Below, one piece after another: positions 1 to 12,179 of a DNA stretch of 64,000 bases. Origin of the DNA: Erythrocercus mccallii (taxonomy: Eukaryota > Chordata > Aves > Passeriformes > Dicruridae); the NCBI GenBank assembly GCA_013397435.1, contig VZRG01000446.1:434499-498498 (forward strand), given 5' to 3'. The notes under the pieces are model-generated. The model was not told where the DNA came from. It saw nothing but the letters and a program-made list of their open reading frames with translations, and searched no databases. Each line of letters begins with the position of its first letter. Positions within the stretch are counted from its first letter, which is position 1. The translations under genes and the position numbers were made by a program.

Positions 1-3000
1 AACCAGGGAATGACAGCTCAACATTTTCCTGCTATAGAGCAATCACTGCCTATCTCCAGAAGGTCCTTGGGTCAGGACTGGGGGTTCTGTGCAAAGGAAA
101 TGGAAGCAATGGTTGCCTTCTGGGGAAAAACAGAGCCACTCTGTGGGACCTCCTGCTGTGTCCCTCTGTCACAGCCTCAACTTGTCCTTGCTTAAGTCTC
201 ACAGGTGCAGCTTGTTGTAAAATACAAGTTTAGCTATTTGCTTTTCATGACAGCAGAACCTCAGAGCTCCTGAGGTCAGCACCAGGCACTATGTGAGGCA
301 GCACATGACACTGGAAGCTGTGAGGAATGGGAAGACAGGTTCCCAAGGGGTTGTCTTTTCTTTTTCCCTACTGAGTTACAAGCAAGTGCCTCGGCCACAT
401 TATCTATTTTTCATTCCCCAGTGCTCAGTGTCGAGCCATAATGAAGCCACAAGGAATCCAGCAGCACTCAGCAGTGCACAAAAGCCCTCTGGCTCAGCTC
501 TGCAGTGCTGTATGGCACAGAGTGCAGCTTTGCAGGAAAGGGAGTCTGACACCAAGAATGCTCCCCATTTTAATACACTACACTCCCAGAGCTGCAGAGA
601 TAGCAAGTGAGAGCAAGGCAGGGCAGAGACCCTTGCTCCTCACCCTGCTCCCTCAGTCACCACCCTGGGTACAGTGAGAGCTGTCAGGCAAGGCCACAGA
701 TGTCCAAGGTGGTTTCTGTCAACAGCTGCACGAAGGCAAGCAGGCGGAAGCAGACAGATCCATCTCAGGGTGATGCTCTCAGAGGACAGATGGTCCAAGA
801 TAACTTCTGAAAGAGTGCTTAAGTGGGACTCCTGGGTCTCCACACAGCTGCAGTAACTCAGCTGCCTTTCCCCAGACCTGAGGCATCACTAAATCTGGCA
901 GCTGGGTAGAAGAGCTTTGCTGCCAGAGCTCATGGATGTGCACTGGACACAGCGTGGCCATGGGTCAGACTGTCCATGCAGAGGAGCAGGCATCACTCAC
1001 AGGGAGACCCAGGGATCCCTCCTGGTGCTTGGGCACCTCCACACTCACCACCCTGCCTCTTGGCAGAGCTCCCCTGGGCTCAGGCAGAGCACCTGAGCTG
1101 TCTCTTTGCCCATTTATCCAGACCAGAAGTGGGAACAGTTCTCAACGACCACAGAACACACTGGCAGCCCCAGTCTCCAGGTAAAACATGCAGTGCTTTT
1201 GATGGGATAGAACAGACAACAGCTTTACTTGTACACCACCAGAGCAAGTGTCTGGTAATGGGCCTGCATTAACACAAAGCAAATTAACAATCAGGTACAA
1301 GCTCAGAGTTGACATCTGCTCCAGCCTATGGGATGGTCTGAGCAGCTAAACTGGAACAGGACAATTCCTGGGAAACAACTCCTAGGGGAACGCCTGTGCT
1401 GGTCTGTCAGGGATGCAGGCAGCAGTGCTTGGAAAATCTCATTTTAAAGTATTGTTCTGCTCTTCCACAACTTGCTTTACCAGTTAGGTACTTACCCTGT
1501 AGAAACTGTTGGGCCACGTCTCTGTACCCCATAATTTTTTTTTCTACAGTGCCACTCTCACCAAGGAAGAGAGTGGAAGTTTTGTGGAAGATGCCTGCTG
1601 AGGCCAATTATCATTTTTCTTGGGGATGTTTATACCAACTAGGATTGATGGAAATGGGCACTTGGCCACCCTGCTACACAGCAGCTGTGTTTGCACTGCA
1701 CTTCACTGAAGACCCTGCTATTTACATCTAACATTCCAACTTTTCAAACTTCCTTCTATTCCATGTTACAAGTTTCATATTTCCTTACTATCTCTTTGTA
1801 AGTTCTGTTAAGATCCTAATGTCTCTGTTAAGATTTTACACATCAGAAACATCCTGCAGAAAAGAGAGCTCAAATAAGCAGGTAATGGATCAGCCCAGGG
1901 TCAGAGTAGTTAACACAGACACAAAATGCTGTGTGTAGACCAGTATGAGGCTCTTCTCTTAACACATCACAAGGCATTACAGAAGACAGAGCAGCTGCCC
2001 ATCCATTTCCTAAGGGCAGTAGCCTTAAACACCCTTTCATATTCTTACTGCCATCACAATTTTCCTACCCTCAACTGGTCTTGAAAAATAGGAGAGAGTC
2101 CTGGTGGCTAGGACCAAGCAGGAGCATAAGGATGATGTTTCTGCATATGGTGCAGTACAGCAGTTTTGCCATGTGGGAGATCCAACTTGTTAACATGCCT
2201 CCCCAGTCTTTCTTGGAAAAGGGAGAATAGGTTTATTCTGAAGGCTTTGGCTGATTCTTATTCCTTACACAAAAACTCTATCCACAGTCTAAGCATCACT
2301 AGGGTTTACAGAAGCTTTCCTCTTTGGTGGTGTAGAGTTTAGCAGCAGACTTTCTGCTTACTTAAGAGTTATAGATGATACTATCTGTTTTTAAGACTAC
2401 AGGCAATACTTTCCCATAGTTTAATGGTTGTACGAGATGGGTCCTTGATTGCTGGCAGCAGCAGGGGTCACTGTAGTGTGTGTTAAGTGGGAGAATTCAA
2501 CTAAAAATAAAAATCTAAGGGAAAAAACCAACAAGCTGAAGCATCTTGTGACAACTCACCCCAGAAGCCCTGTCAATCTGCCAGGACTGCATTACCCAGG
2601 AGTTGTGAGTGAAGCTAAACTATCCACCATCTAATGCTCAAGAGCTCTTTAACCCACTCCATCTTCAGCTGCTTTCCATTGCTGGCTGCTTTTAACCTAG
2701 TTTTCAACCTCCAGAACTCTTATTTCTGGCTGCAGCTTTCATTAGGAGAGACATACTCCCCATTCAATTCCTCCCAGAGATGTAGGCTACATCCCCAAAG
2801 TGCCTTTTTGGGAAAGTTGTCTGATGCACTTGCAGCCAGAGGGTGCAGTGCCCTGGAAAACAGGGAGGAATGTAGCTTCCAAAGTGCATTTTTCCCCTCA
2901 GTACTAAGAAGACAAAACCCCACTGGTGAATTTTGTAGATGGGATTGTTCTTTTGTTTCCTTGCCAGTTTTGTTTCTAAAACTGATGGGAAGGATTTGGA

Positions 3001-5090
3001 GGGCTCTTCTCCCTTTTTCTCTTTCCTTATCCCTTTTCAGTGGCAGGTGATTCTTTGCTTCTTTCTCTACTTTTTCACACCTCCATTATTGATGCCCTCT
3101 TATACAGGCACCTGGGGAAGAAACAGCTTTAGGAAGTTCCAGTGATCACAGATATGCCCCTCATCCTCAGCTTGCAAAGTGCTTTCTTGCTAAACTGCCA
3201 GAAACACTGATTTCCTGAAATACTCATGATTTCCTGCAAGAAAATCATCTTCTGTCACTACACAGACAGGCTGTATAAGAGGGAACATAGCAGTCCCCTC
3301 TGCAGAGGTGCTCACACACATACCTTGTGACCTCCTTTACTGCTTGACTTTGAGGCTGTCAATCTGCATCTTGTCTTCCTCCAGAACTAGCTGTGGTCTG
3401 ACAAGATCGAGATGGACATTGAAAATGAAAGTGATTTTAAAATGTAAAATACTTCAGTTGAAGCCTTCTCAGTTTCATGCCACTCTATGCTATCCCCTTA
3501 GTCTTCCTGGGAAGAGGGTACAGGGCTTTCAAGGCTGGGGCACATGCTTTCTTTTCACAAGTGTCCACACTCTTTCATTGTCAAGTGAGAAGTTTCCCTA
3601 AGAGGGAAGGATGTAGGCTGTCTGCAGTCCCAAAGCCTTGTAAGCATGTCAGCAGAGCACCACACTTGGCTGTTGAGGTCTGCTGGGAGACTGGATTGAT
3701 CAGCTCAGACACCCTGGCTGTGTAATTACACAGCCTGCAGTCTCAAAGCAGACTGAGTCCAGCTAGCCCAAAACACAGCCCAAACAAGTTTGCATCTGGC
3801 TGCAAAAGATCTTGTAAGACATACCCATGACTACTGGCATCAGCTCAAAACACTTCTTTGGTTTAGAAAGCATCAGTGCCAGAAGATAGATTGGGTATGC
3901 TGAACATCAACAGCAGAGCTGTTCCCACAACAGCTGTGTACATTAACAAATCCTTCCAGTCTGCCTTGGCAGAGACGCTGAGGTTGGCATTTCTGTCCCC
4001 ACTTCACAGGCAGGGATATTGCAGCAGGACTGCACAAAGCAGCTCCCAGAGCCTCACACAAGCAGCCCACAAGGCCATGGAAGGAGCTGTATAACAAGTG
4101 GCGTTGCACTGAGGACTCTTGGTGCCATGTGCTGGGGCTCAGTGTCCTGCCAAGAAGAGGCAAGACTCTGAGACCTGAAAGCCTGTCCCACACCTCCACA
4201 CTGACTGACTTCCCACCATCTCCTGTGGGGTTTCGAGTGGCTTTAAAAACAGCAAGTTTTACTTGATGGAGGTCAAGCCACAGAAGAAGTTTGGTCATCT
4301 GCTGTCACAGCATGTTCTGTGGTTGAAGTAACCCAAATGTACTGCATCCCTTTCTTTCCTCTGCCTGAACCACAAAAAGCTGTTTTCCTTTAAGATGGCC
4401 TTATAGCTGGGCTTATTGCCTGCCAGGCTTTGCGGTCATACTCTCTTCTCAGGGCTTTTGTAGGCTAATCCAGCACAAAAAGCACTGGCTGCTCTCCACT
4501 CCAAACCTCTGCCAAGTTGTGAGATAGATGGAGCTGCTTATAAAACGTATCATAAATTGGAACAGCGTAAGAAGCTAACAACAATTATGCTGAATGTAGC
4601 AGCCTACATCCCAAAGGACCTCAGCACAGCTGAATTACAAAAAAACGCACTCAAAACAACAAATGTTTTTGTAATTCAAGAAATTTCTCGTAAAATTCAA
4701 CCTGTGCAAGACTTTTGCAATAAAATCTCATTTGAAAACCTGCATAAATCCTCCCTAAGTGTTTTAAGTATGTAAACACTAGAAATATCCAGTGCAGACA
4801 AACACTGGGGAAAAGTACACACACTCCCTATAATGCCCTTGCATTGCTTTTTTTCATGTGTTTTCTGGGTGATGAGTTTGTGATTTCACATCCCGCCCCA
4901 CACCTACCCAGCCAATAACATTAACAACTTTTCACTTCTTACAAGCAAGGTACCTCTCAGAGCTCCACCCAGTTGGCAACTCTATTAAGACCATGAGTCC
5001 TACACAGGACAGAGTTCTGGCAACACACGGCTTGCCAAATGCACAAAACAACAAAAAACCCCAAAGCTGGAAGCTGAAACTAAAGAAAGC
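1..5090. other. Non-coding stretch, no gene recognised
   Basis: I see no recognisable gene, RNA gene or repeat here. Open frames on both strands stay below about 140 codons. Their composition is rich in Ser, Leu, Pro, Cys and His, as expected from chance translation of vertebrate non-coding DNA. The longest is a minus-strand frame at 3873-4298 with no matching splice or start context. A plus-strand frame at 4557-4775 looks slightly more protein-like but has no acceptor or start support. Intergenic or intronic sequence is the simplest reading. Confidence 0.6.
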
Positions 5091-5094
5091 AAAG

Positions 5095-5300
5095 TTCAGA
5101 AGTATTTAATGTTGAAGGTGATAAAGCATTGGAACAATTTAACAAGGTGAACCTTCCATCACTGGAAAGTTTTAAAGCAAGAGGGGATGTTTCTTTATTC
5201 AGTGCTGCACTTAAAGCAGGAGTCAATTAAGGGCAGTCCTGTGACTTGCACACCACAGGAGGTCAGACTGAAAGATCACAAGAGCCTCTCTGACCCCATA
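5095..5300 (+). mobile_element. Old CR1 LINE fragment (3' region)
   Basis: The stretch follows the familiar CR1 3' body in the plus orientation. It has a 'gtgataaagcattggaaca' block, then a 'ccatcactggaaagttttaa' block, then the 'gcaggag.tc..ttaagggca' region and an 'aggtcagactgaaagatca' block, which correspond in order to the CR1 consensus near its 3' end. Many substitutions and small indels, and no terminal short repeats, mark it as an ancient, inactive copy. CR1 is the dominant LINE of birds and other sauropsids, so this also informs the host assignment. The edges are approximate because I compared it with the remembered shape of the consensus rather than by alignment. Confidence 0.7.
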
Positions 5301-5309
5301 ACCCAGGAA

Positions 5310-6720
5310 TTAATACCTGGGAGGAGTTTCTTGTAAAATCTGTCAAACCACTGCCCTTTAAATCCCTACCTACAGCTTCTCTGCTATAAGCCACAATAGA
5401 AAATCAATTAAAGAACGGTCAAAGTGGAAAAGGGAAAAAACAAGAAGCTACTGACTGATGAAGGCACAGTGAAGGATGATAGAGGTTTGAACATGGCCCC
5501 TACACCAGCTAAGCAGGACCTGTTCTGACCTCCTGGAGATCATGGGAGGTTGGCTGTTACTGATTTCACTGGTACTTGCGTCCTCTGCAGGTAGGTAGCG
5601 GACAAGGGTTTGCATGCTGCAGGACTAGGAAACTCCCAAACACTGAACAGCCCCACTACACAGACAACCAAGCTGCAAAGCTATTATTCTTTCATTTGAA
5701 CATCCCAACCAAGCTACCTTTGTGATTATAACTGTAGACCAAAAGACAGTGCATACTAACAACAGGAAAAAAACACCAACCCAAACCAGAAATCCAACAT
5801 AAAAAACAAAACCACAAAGCTGCTGTTTCATTATTATTGTACATCTGCCTGAAATCACAGAAAATATAAACCTCCATCAGCAGATCTGGGTTCCTCAATG
5901 CAGCTCAAAAGTTGGCAGGAGACTGTACAAGGAATGGAAACTAGACTGCACAAATCCTCAGGAAGCCACCAGAGGGTAGCAAAGCATTTTAGAGAGCAGC
6001 TGACAGATGCCCGGGCAAAGCAGCGTGATCTGTACCTGCATCTCCCTCCTCACTTTCTGGTTGCTATTTCAGTTATTCAGGAAAATTACATTTTTATTCA
6101 TCCCTATCCTTTCCATTTCCAAAATGCTGCCTAGCTTTCTTTGCAGATGAGAAGGAAAATTTGTATTTCAATTATTCCTACCCTTCTCCCTGAAAGAAGC
6201 TTGTTTCTCCCTTATTTTCTTCATAGTGTCTGCATCCCTCCCCAGCCAATTCTCCCTGCAGTAGTGGGCAGCAAGCCGTGTCCTGTGGGGATGGCCTATG
6301 GTTCAGTGGTGGGGTTATCACCCTGTGGGGAGGTAAGAGGAAGGGAAGAGGGTCAGGAGGGCAAAGAGCTGTTTCCAGCAGTTTCAGGGAACTGGTTACA
6401 CCAGTAGCTCCCCACATTGGGAGTCTGGATTATCCCAACATCCTTGCTAGTACCATGTTCAGATAACACCCTGAATTGTTGATGGCCAGTCCCAAGGTTT
6501 TGATTGTTTCAAAGCTGTTAAAAGCACAGGAGAGGAAGAGACATAATATTTTTGTAATGCTTTCCTTACCTCTCCAAAAGTCCCCACTCTCCTCTTTGCC
6601 GATTCCCACTCCAGTCACGTGGAGAGCCCTCAGCTCCACAAGCACCTCAAGAAGCCAAAAAACCAATCTCATCCTGATCCCCCTCATGCCCTCTACTGAG
6701 TATAACATAGCAAGACTTCC
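5310..6720. other. Non-coding stretch, no gene recognised
   Basis: Frames up to about 95 codons occur on both strands, but none has a supported start or splice context. The segment 6141-6420 is locally pyrimidine-rich and then G-rich on the plus strand. I see no repeat family in it. Confidence 0.55.
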
Positions 6721-6725
6721 ACTAA

Positions 6726-6775
6726 CTTCTTCTTCTTCTTCTTATTATTATTATTATTATTAATATTATTATTTT
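6726..6775. repeat. Compound TTC / ATT microsatellite
   Basis: About six CTT/TTC units run directly into about ten TTA/ATT units with one interruption ('taatatt'). The change of unit at a fixed point, with no spacer, suggests one array arose by mutation at the end of the other. An array this short and mostly pure is likely to vary in length between individuals. Confidence 0.9.
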
Positions 6776-6779
6776 AAGG

Positions 6780-9700
6780 TTCCTGTGTGTTAAGTCTCAA
6801 GCCAGGATGCAGGGAATCCTGTTGTCCTGCTCTGGGAAGCTTAAATGGGGAAAGGAGACCAGACAGTAGCACGAGGAGGGGGGTAGGGGGGACAAGTCTG
6901 GCTTTTAAATAGCTAACTTTTTCATGCACAATCTGCAGGAACCAAAAATAGCTCCTGAATATTTCAGCAAATCATTCCCAATAATTAAAATTGTGATGTG
7001 TTTTCCGTCAATCCCAAATGCAGTGAAAGCCTTGAGATACATTATTCACTACAAATTATTCATCCAGCTGCACTTGCAGAGTTGAAAATTTCTGTTCCCT
7101 TAGACCTAAGCGCAAAGAAATCCTCCAGCTGCTAAATGACAAAATCTTTCATATCTGCCTATTGCTAAAAAATACAACAAACTAACCTTCCCTGATCTAT
7201 CCTATTTATTTATTACAGGTATGTCTTACCCAGTAGGTTAACACTGTAGTGCAGCTGACACTTAGCACTGATTAAGTTGTATCTCTTCAGTGCAACTGCT
7301 TTCAGTCCCTATAACAGAGAGGTGAAAGTCACTAAATACATTTGCCGCAAATTGTACCTCTAAGCAGACTATCCCACTTGCTTTACCCTTTATTTGCTGT
7401 GCCACACCTGAGGATCGGCCCTTTACCACATTGTCAGGAAGCAAGGGGAGGTAGAGGAAAGGTTCTTGCAGACTTGCAGTTCCAGGAAAAAGCTTCTGCC
7501 TCTGTAGAGAACTTGATTATCTGTCCTGCCCCAACAACAGCAGACACCTTTGCTCACAGGCTCCCCAAAACAGACACCAAAACTAAACATGCCAGAAGCA
7601 TCACCCTCTTGTAGTGCCGTGAAAAATCTGTGGCATCATTTAAATCCAGCCCAGCAGCTCACTCCTCCATTACAGCCTCTGCATAAATTACAAATGTGAA
7701 GCAGCCGACGCTCAGTGCAAGAGCACAGTCTGAGCAAGATCCATTTACAAACCTTTTTAAATAAAGTACCCAATATATAAAGGTGTTTTCATTCTCTTGT
7801 AGCTGAGGTCAGGACAACTCAAAGGAACAACATATTTTGGAAGCATTGAGCATCCTTGATATGGTAGTCAAAGCATGGGTATCTCAGTTTGAGATTCACC
7901 ATCTGTCCAATATGTCTGGACATCTAATATAAATTAATCTGTTATTACAAATCCTTCAACCAAGTTCTCCTTGACCTGCAGTCTGAGACATCCATGGGAA
8001 AAGACAGGGAGCTAAAACAGGCCCTTTCTCAGTCTATTTGAAGGTACAGCTGTTAAGAGGATACAACTTCTCTCCTTGATTAAAAGGATGGTTGTTAGGA
8101 GCGATGCCACAGGAAACCCTGGAGAATCACAAACATTCCCCCTTGCAGAAGACTGGCAATATGGGGAAACATCACACTGAAGCTGCAATTCGTTGTTGAG
8201 CGCTTCTCCTCCTCCTCAGTGACGTTGTCATTCCAGAATGTCACCTTGATGGAGAGAACAACCTCTTGAGAGGAGTCATCAGCTTGGAGCAACAAAAGCC
8301 ACCTCCTTCAGAAATACACCCACCACAGAAGTGTGCAAGGCCAGGACAATAACGTCATGTCAGGGCATAATTAAAACTCCTCAGTAGTTACAGCTCCTCA
8401 TTGACAGTCTTTTATGTAACGACTGAATGCAATTAAGGTAACGACCTTCCCCATACTGACATGTCTGCACAAACATACAATTACCACAGAGATGGAAAAG
8501 AGCCTGACAAACATTTTGCTCTGGGAACAAGAAAGCCAGCCAGGAGGTCCCAAGCCCTTTTCCAGCCTTGCTGCTCCTGACTTCTTCAGGACATTGCGTC
8601 AAGCCCTGAAGGCAGGAACAGAGGCCAGAAGGTGCTTGTACATTAGTAAGTCCTCCTTGCCCAGCAGATGCCCTTTCTTGGCAAAACACTCCCTTTCTAT
8701 AGAAGATCAAGCACGTGTTGTTGCACAACTGACTGGTAATTTTACAGAACAAGCTTGGACTGGCTTTCTGGGGCACAGAGACATATGACAAGAGAGATAT
8801 TGATAACGTCCTTATAAACAAACAAAAAATTACAAAGACAAAAGCTACTCATGGTTTCTCACTCAAGAAACATCCACCCTTAGAAGCCTGTTTTTTCCTA
8901 GTCTTTTTAGTTCTTACAGGGTCAAAGCGGATAATCAATAGTAAGCAGGGATCAAATCAACAGAAAGAGAAGAGTTAAACTCAAGTTTGCGTGACAGAAG
9001 TTGCACAGAAGTGCTGTGGGAAGACAAAGGCATTCACATTCAGATCTGAATTAGTGAGAACTATATCAAATCTGGACCAAATGATAATAAAAGCAAGAGT
9101 CTGCTAACAGTGGTTAGATCACGTGTGTTCTCATGGAGCCTGTCTGGGTGACTCAGACAGCAAGATTTTAGACAAAGAGGGTTTAGAACAAGCCTTGGTA
9201 AAGACAAACACCAGCAGCAATACAACACACAGCACTCTTAGACAACATCGTACCTGTCCCATTCACCCTTTGTCTTGTCCTGCAAACAGTGGCACACAGA
9301 GCTAAGGCCTGTAATACCAGGAGCACAGCTCTGCCCATGTGGACCAGCAGGCATGGACAAGTCATGACTGGCACTGTGAGCTCTTTGGGAGTCCTCTCCT
9401 GTAAAACTTCTAAGATCTCATCATAATGGAAACTACCCTGCCAGAAAAGTTCCAAAACACACAGCAAGAAGAGAGCCTTTATAACTATTTTAGTCCTTGC
9501 ACATTTGCATCACTGTACTAATAAAGATTCTCCAAGTAAAATTCTTACCATTGACTTACTATACAGTCCTAGGCTCAGTTTTCACTCATGTTGGTCTGCA
9601 GGCTGTAGTAGCCCTCCTTGCACTGGTGCTCCATCTGCCCACATTAATATCCTACATTTCTTGAGGAGGCTGAAATGGTACTAAACATCAGTGCTTGGCA

Positions 9701-12150
9701 ACTGAACTTCACCATAAAATCTTTCTGAACAGGCCTGTTTGTGCCTTCAGCCAGTCAACTCACAACTGAAGCCGTTTTGCCAGCATTGCCGGAAAACGCT
9801 TGTTCTGCTGCTGAAAGCTTTGTGTCAGCTGGACAGTGAAGTGTGGGGGACCTCACAATCCTCTTTTCATTATGACATTCTCTACAAAAATATGCCATTG
9901 GGCCTGGGTTTCCCCCCACTCAGCTTGGAAGAAGTACAGTAGTTTGGCTGGCTGAGGAAAAATGTTCACATTTCCCACTAAGAAAAACTGTGGAAAAAAA
10001 AAAGAATTTACAGAGCATGTGGTGTAACAGGAAAGGATTGATCAGATTACCTGGAGAACTGATAATTGCCTCTACTAAAACTATTTCTGTTCAAAGCCCT
10101 GCTTGCAAATTCTGAAAGGAGATAATACAGGATTTTCTTATGGTATTTCAGATTAAATGCTGCATAAGAAATGCAGTATCCTCAAGATACCATATCTATA
10201 AGCTTCTGATTCACACATTTGCCATTTGGGGATATTAGGTACGATTCTATTTTTTAATGATGATATAAAACATCAGAAGGAAAAAAAATCCAATTCACAA
10301 TTCTATGTGTCGAGCTCAGTCTGCACTGACTCCAGGTTCCACAATAACATCACGCTGGGAGTGTGCTTTCAACAGCAGCTCCAAGTGCATTCAACATCAG
10401 ACAGTTGGGAAAGCACAGGCTGAGACAGACGACACCCAAAGCTTTTCTAATGCATTAAAACCTTTTTGTCTTAAATTGATCCCATCTCAGATATGCTGAG
10501 TGTTCAGTCTCTTCTTTTTCTGGCTGACTTAATTATAACTTTTGAACTGGTAAAAAACTGTGATATGAAACTTTGTAAATGAGCATTTCAAAGAGGAAGT
10601 GAGATAGAAAAAGACTGAAATCAAAAATGTGGGGACAAAACACACTGGCTACATCCACACAGTTTAATGCAGTCTCAAACACAGGCACAAGGCTCTGCAT
10701 CACTTGAAATGTGAGTTACAGTTTAACCTCTGACCAGCCAAGCCACTAAGCCAGTCTGGCACACCAGATGGTGGGCATAAAACTGACCCAGAGCACCCAC
10801 AGAAAACACCTCCTGTATTCACAGTCCCAGACCCCACATCTACATGAATAAACTGCATCAAAACTCCCTTCACACCTCCCACCACTCCCTTTCCCTAGGT
10901 CCCAGAGTTTTACTTCAGGAGGTTCTCCAAACCCAGTTTTGGTATTTTTTTTTCTATTTGTACAAGTGACAATTCTTGTGTTTTCTTATTCAAGGGTGAA
11001 CTTAAAAGAACAAAGGTTGCTCTTTCATAATGCATCATCTTCCTGAACAGACCAAACAAGGTCTCAATGTAAAACCACAAGCTTTTATTCATACCCATCA
11101 ACATAGCAATAAATGCACAGAGAATAATCACAGAAATAAGGAGCTTGCCACCCTTGAAACCTTTCTGAGTGCCTTGCAGAGATGTCGTGTACTCCCTTAC
11201 ACCAGTGGTGGTCTCCAAAACACAGTATAAATCATTTGGTATGTGAGACAATGGGGAAGGGCATCTTCAGGAATGTATGTTCAAAGCAATTAGGAGAGGT
11301 GATAGAGCATGACAGCCATAGAGATTTTCTTCCTCCTTCTCAGTGGAGACAGAATTTACTCATCTTAGTACAGTACCACAGTCCAAATTATTACACCTAT
11401 AGTTGTGGGGGTTTTAAGCTATATGCTTTACATGTAGAAAGAGAGCATAGAAATAAACTCAAAAAAAGTTAACCATTCCATGGCCCCAACTCAAACTTTT
11501 TTTCCTTCAGCAGACGTAGGCATGCAAAGTGGGATCCCAATTTAACCAAGAACCAACCTTGGCATCAAACAAGTGCTGATACAACCATATGGTTGGAAAG
11601 AATTTTCTCTCCTTCTGCTAAGTACCCCCTCACATCTTGTAGAGGACGTGTCTTACAACCATTATCAGCAGCAATTATAAAAGGCACCTGCCTTTGGTGA
11701 CAAAGAGCTGGAACTGCTGTGATGAGGTGCAGGGAAGGCTCCAGGCTGACGGTGCTTCCTGCAATTCCCATTGCTCACTGAGGACACCAGCACACGGCAA
11801 AAGATCTATTTAAGCAACTCTGCTGCAGGCAGTGAGATGTGGGGTAGAGACAGGTGACTGAGTTGCAAGGGAAGGGGGGGAAATGGAAGGGATAGGGGGT
11901 TTTGGGAGCAGCAGGAGGAAGTGAGCAGGGATTTAGGCAGAGGGAAAACATAGGATTAGGGATGCAGAGACACTCCAGACACTTTCCTGGCCTGTTTCAG
12001 CTGCTGCCCCACCAGTCCTGTCTGTCCCACACAGCCAAGGAGGAGGCTGCCCTGCCCATTTTCTCATAATGAACTCTTTTCTAACTTCAAGAATAAATTC
12101 ATTAATGTAATCCCAACACTGACACAATACCGCCTGCACGTAATCATCAA
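6780..12150. other. Non-coding stretch, no gene recognised
   Basis: No repeat or gene is recognisable. Frames up to 146 codons (minus strand, 8381-8821) and 113 codons (minus, 10910-11251) have chance-like composition. A strong minus-strand acceptor-like site lies at 9988-9990 beside a T-rich tract, and two frames remain open beyond it. No convincing donor follows, so I did not call an exon. Confidence 0.5.
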
Positions 12151-12152
12151 GA

Positions 12153-12171
12153 CTTGTAAATAATTTACAAG
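12153..12171. repeat. Short palindrome (8-bp arms, 3-nt loop)
   Basis: The arms cttgtaaa and tttacaag flank the loop taa. In 64 kb, an 8-bp palindrome with a short loop is expected by chance, so this is structure without an implied function. Confidence 0.8.
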
Positions 12172-12179
12172 GACATGAA

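Noticed and set aside
8381..8821. 146-codon minus-strand open frame
   Set aside because: An overlapping opposite-strand frame of similar quality exists, and no motif or splice context supports either.
9800..9987. Strong minus-strand acceptor-like site with an open frame of about 44 codons
   Set aside because: Two frames are open and no good donor follows before the stop, so there is no exon model.
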